In this document: piece by piece, positions 14,141-15,763 of the stretch
Layout: every line of letters begins with the position of its first letter
How positions within the stretch are numbered: the stretch's first letter is position 1
NCBI GenBank assembly: GCA_016926925.1
Contig: JAFGNQ010000130.1
Coordinates: forward strand, 1 to 15,763
Reading direction: 5' to 3'
Length of the DNA: 15,763 bases
Source: Candidatus Aminicenantota bacterium
GTDB lineage: Bacteria; Acidobacteriota; Aminicenantia; Aminicenantales; Aminicenantaceae
Notes under the pieces: model-generated
The model's input: the letters and a program-made list of their open reading frames with translations, nothing else
Told to the model about the DNA's origin: nothing
The model's database searches: none
Translations under genes and position numbers: made by a program

Positions 14141-14839
14141 TCAGGAAAAATTCAGGCGGCCGTTTTCCAGAATTCCGATCCTATCCGACACAAATTCAGC
14201 GACAGCGCGGTCGTGGGAGATGAAGACGTAGCCCATCTTCTTCTCCTGCTGCAGCCGTTTCAAAAGGTGCAGAATCTGGGCTTGTACCGATATGTCCAGA
14301 GCCGAGGTGGGCTCGTCCAGAATGATGAAATCCGGGTCAAGGAACAGAACCCTGGCAAGAACCACCCTCTGATTCTGTCCGCCGGAGAGCTGATTGGGGT
14401 AGCGGTGAAGCACGTCCTCGTGAAGTCCGACGGTCTCGAGTGTGTCGAAAAGAACCTCCTCTCTTTTTCCCGCGGGCATGCCGGTTAATTTCAGGACCTG
14501 CTTCAAACTCGTTTCAATGGTTTTTCGCGGATTGAGGGATGCCTCGGGATTTTGAAAGACCATCTGAACCCTCGAGCGGAAGATTTTGTGTTCGAGACTG
14601 TCCATTTGGGGAAGGGATTTTCCGGCATAAAGAACGGCACCCTTCGTCGGCTTCTCGAGACCGGCGATGATTTTTCCCAGCGATGTTTTTCCAGCACCGG
14701 ATTCTCCCATAATTACTAAAGTCTCTCCTTTTTTGACTTCCAGGGAAACGCCGTCCAGAATTTTTTTGTGCGTTTTGAAGAGTAATCCCCTGGCGTAGGA
14801 TTTCGAGATACTCTCCGTTCTTAGCGATAGAGAAAACAT
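14141..14839 (-). CDS. oppF: Peptide ABC transporter ATPase, OppF/NikE-like, short form
   Basis: This 232-residue nucleotide-binding domain has Walker A GESGAGKT (45-52), Q-loop VFQNPEASLNP, signature LSGGQ (151-155), Walker B FIILDEP (171-177), the subfamily motif TSALDISVQAQIL and the switch SHD (208-210). These place it in the oligopeptide/dipeptide/nickel branch. It works as the second ATPase with the OppD-like protein encoded upstream. Full OppF proteins are usually about 320 residues and end in a substrate-site or cysteine-bearing tail; here the protein stops right after ILENGRL, so the tail is absent. The ATG at 14839 overlaps the end of the upstream gene by 19 bp and has AAGGA about ten bases before it. 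A longer frame to 14929 only re-reads the upstream gene. It converges on the methyltransferase gene with a 17-bp gap. Confidence 0.88.
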   Translation of the reverse strand: MFSLSLRTESISKSYARGLLFKTHKKILDGVSLEVKKGETLVIMGESGAGKTSLGKIIAGLEKPTKGAVLYAGKSLPQMDSLEHKIFRSRVQMVFQNPEASLNPRKTIETSLKQVLKLTGMPAGKREEVLFDTLETVGLHEDVLHRYPNQLSGGQNQRVVLARVLFLDPDFIILDEPTSALDISVQAQILHLLKRLQQEKKMGYVFISHDRAVAEFVSDRIGILENGRLNFS

Positions 14840-15759
14840 TTGACGCTGGTTCCTTGTTTTTGATAAAGCTCCGGTTCTTTCTCCGGGCAGATGTCCATCT
14901 TCCGATCGCAGCGCGGGTGATACCGGCATCCCGGAGGCGGCGCGGTCATGGACGGGGCTGCGCCTTCTATGGGTTTGAATCCCTTCTCCGGAAGACTCTG
15001 AAGCAATGCCCGGGAGTAAGGATGGAGGGGCTCTGCAAAAAAATCTGGGGTAGGGGACACTTCCAGTATCTGCCCGCAGTACATAACGGCCATCCTGTCG
15101 GATAGCTTTCGGGCAGTGCCGAGATCATGCGTGATGAGGAGAAGAGAAGCCTCCTTTTCTTCTTTGATGCGATCCAGTTCTTCGATGACTTCTTTTTTCA
15201 ATCTTTCATCGAGTCCTTTCGTGGGTTCGTCGGCGATGATGATTCTGGGATGCAGGGCTACGGCCATGGCGATGAGAACCCTTTGGTTCATTCCCTCCGA
15301 AAGTTGAAACGGGTAGAGAGAGAATATCTCGTCCGGCCGGTCGAAACCCATGCGGCCAAGAAGCCGGACCGTCTGTTCGGCTGCTTGTGTTCTTTTTGTT
15401 TTCCGGTGGATCCGGAAGACTTCGGAAATCTGTTTTCCTACTGTGTAGACGGGATTGAGAGACAGCGACGGGTTTTGCAGCACAAAGGATATTTCACTCC
15501 CTCGGATCCGGGAGATCTCCTTTTCCGAAAGTGAGAGAAGATTCCGGCCTTCATATAGAACCGCTCCGGACACTCCGGCATCTTCGGGCAGCAGTTTGAG
15601 AATGGCTCCGGCAAGAATGGATTTGCCGCAGCCCGTCTCTCCGACGAGAGCCAGCGTTTCTCTCTTTTCATGCCCGAGAGAGACCTTGTCCACGGCCGTA
15701 AGCGTGCCGAAGCCTGTTTCGAACCTGACTGTAAGATCCCGAATCTGCAGACAGCTCAT
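14821..15759 (-). CDS. oppD: Peptide ABC transporter ATPase, OppD/DppD-like
   Basis: The 312-residue protein is a complete peptide-transporter ATPase whose start lies four bases from the window edge. Walker A is GETGCGKS (40-47), the Q-loop is VLQNPSLSLNP, Walker B is IIIADEP (173-179) and the switch is THD. The signature is LSEGM (153-157) in place of the usual LSGGM, and the region after Walker B reads TKGLDERLKKEV where the family normally has TTALDVTIQAQ. The tail has HPYSRALL and GCRYHPRC, with cysteines at 278, 284, 291 and 308 in the spacing of the C-terminal cluster-binding tail of OppD/DppD proteins. It would energise uptake of peptides or a similar solute; permease and binding-protein genes are presumably beyond the right edge. 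Confidence 0.9.
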   Translation of the reverse strand: MSCLQIRDLTVRFETGFGTLTAVDKVSLGHEKRETLALVGETGCGKSILAGAILKLLPEDAGVSGAVLYEGRNLLSLSEKEISRIRGSEISFVLQNPSLSLNPVYTVGKQISEVFRIHRKTKRTQAAEQTVRLLGRMGFDRPDEIFSLYPFQLSEGMNQRVLIAMAVALHPRIIIADEPTKGLDERLKKEVIEELDRIKEEKEASLLLITHDLGTARKLSDRMAVMYCGQILEVSPTPDFFAEPLHPYSRALLQSLPEKGFKPIEGAAPSMTAPPPGCRYHPRCDRKMDICPEKEPELYQKQGTSVKCFLYR

Positions 15760-15763
15760 AACA

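Overview
The window looks like chromosomal DNA of an anaerobic, peptide- or amino-acid-fermenting bacterium. Pointers are an indolepyruvate:ferredoxin oxidoreductase, an ADP-forming acyl-CoA synthetase and an OppD/OppF peptide-uptake cassette, all with bacterial Shine-Dalgarno sites. Exported HEAT-repeat proteins under an ECF sigma/zinc-finger anti-sigma pair recall Acidobacteriota/Aminicenantes-like genomes. That placement is an impression from gene content, not a phylogenetic result. No tRNA, rRNA, CRISPR array or transposase gene was found.

Region 1 (1-5111, + strand) is catabolic. It holds the 3' part of iorA, then iorB, then a large single-chain ADP-forming acyl-CoA synthetase with its ATP-grasp half in front of its CoA-binding half. 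Together these could turn aryl-pyruvates from aromatic amino acids into aryl-CoA, and then into free acid plus ATP. After a 157-bp leader comes a protein built from two 3-hydroxyacyl-CoA-dehydrogenase C-terminal-like domains with no NAD-binding domain.

Region 2 (5112-5575) has no gene. It carries a 41-bp direct repeat, an inverted partial copy, a third 13-bp core copy and a strong intrinsic terminator. The terminator overlaps the longest possible start of the next gene and argues against it. dgt (HD-domain dGTPase) follows at 5576-6616. A roughly 30-bp imperfect inverted repeat (6628-6691), resembling a REP/MITE element, sits between dgt and the convergent operon.

Region 3 (6703-10727, - strand) is the most distinctive part: ECF sigma factor, membrane zinc-finger anti-sigma factor, and two paralogous exported HEAT-repeat proteins, in that transcription order and tightly spaced. 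Both HEAT proteins are built from two alternating unit types, so the real repeat is a pair of about 64 residues. The larger one also has a TPR-like N-terminal region and a (Gly-Leu-X) tract.

Region 4 (10832-14123, + strand) starts with a near-consensus extended -10 promoter placed so that the transcript would begin at the start codon of a polytopic membrane protein. An overlapping ABC ATPase follows, then the C-terminal remnant of another membrane protein, then a SAM-methyltransferase-fold protein with an N-terminal membrane anchor and its own candidate promoter. Region 5 (14141-15759, - strand) has oppD-like and short oppF-like peptide-transporter ATPase genes; any permease and binding-protein genes would lie beyond the right edge.
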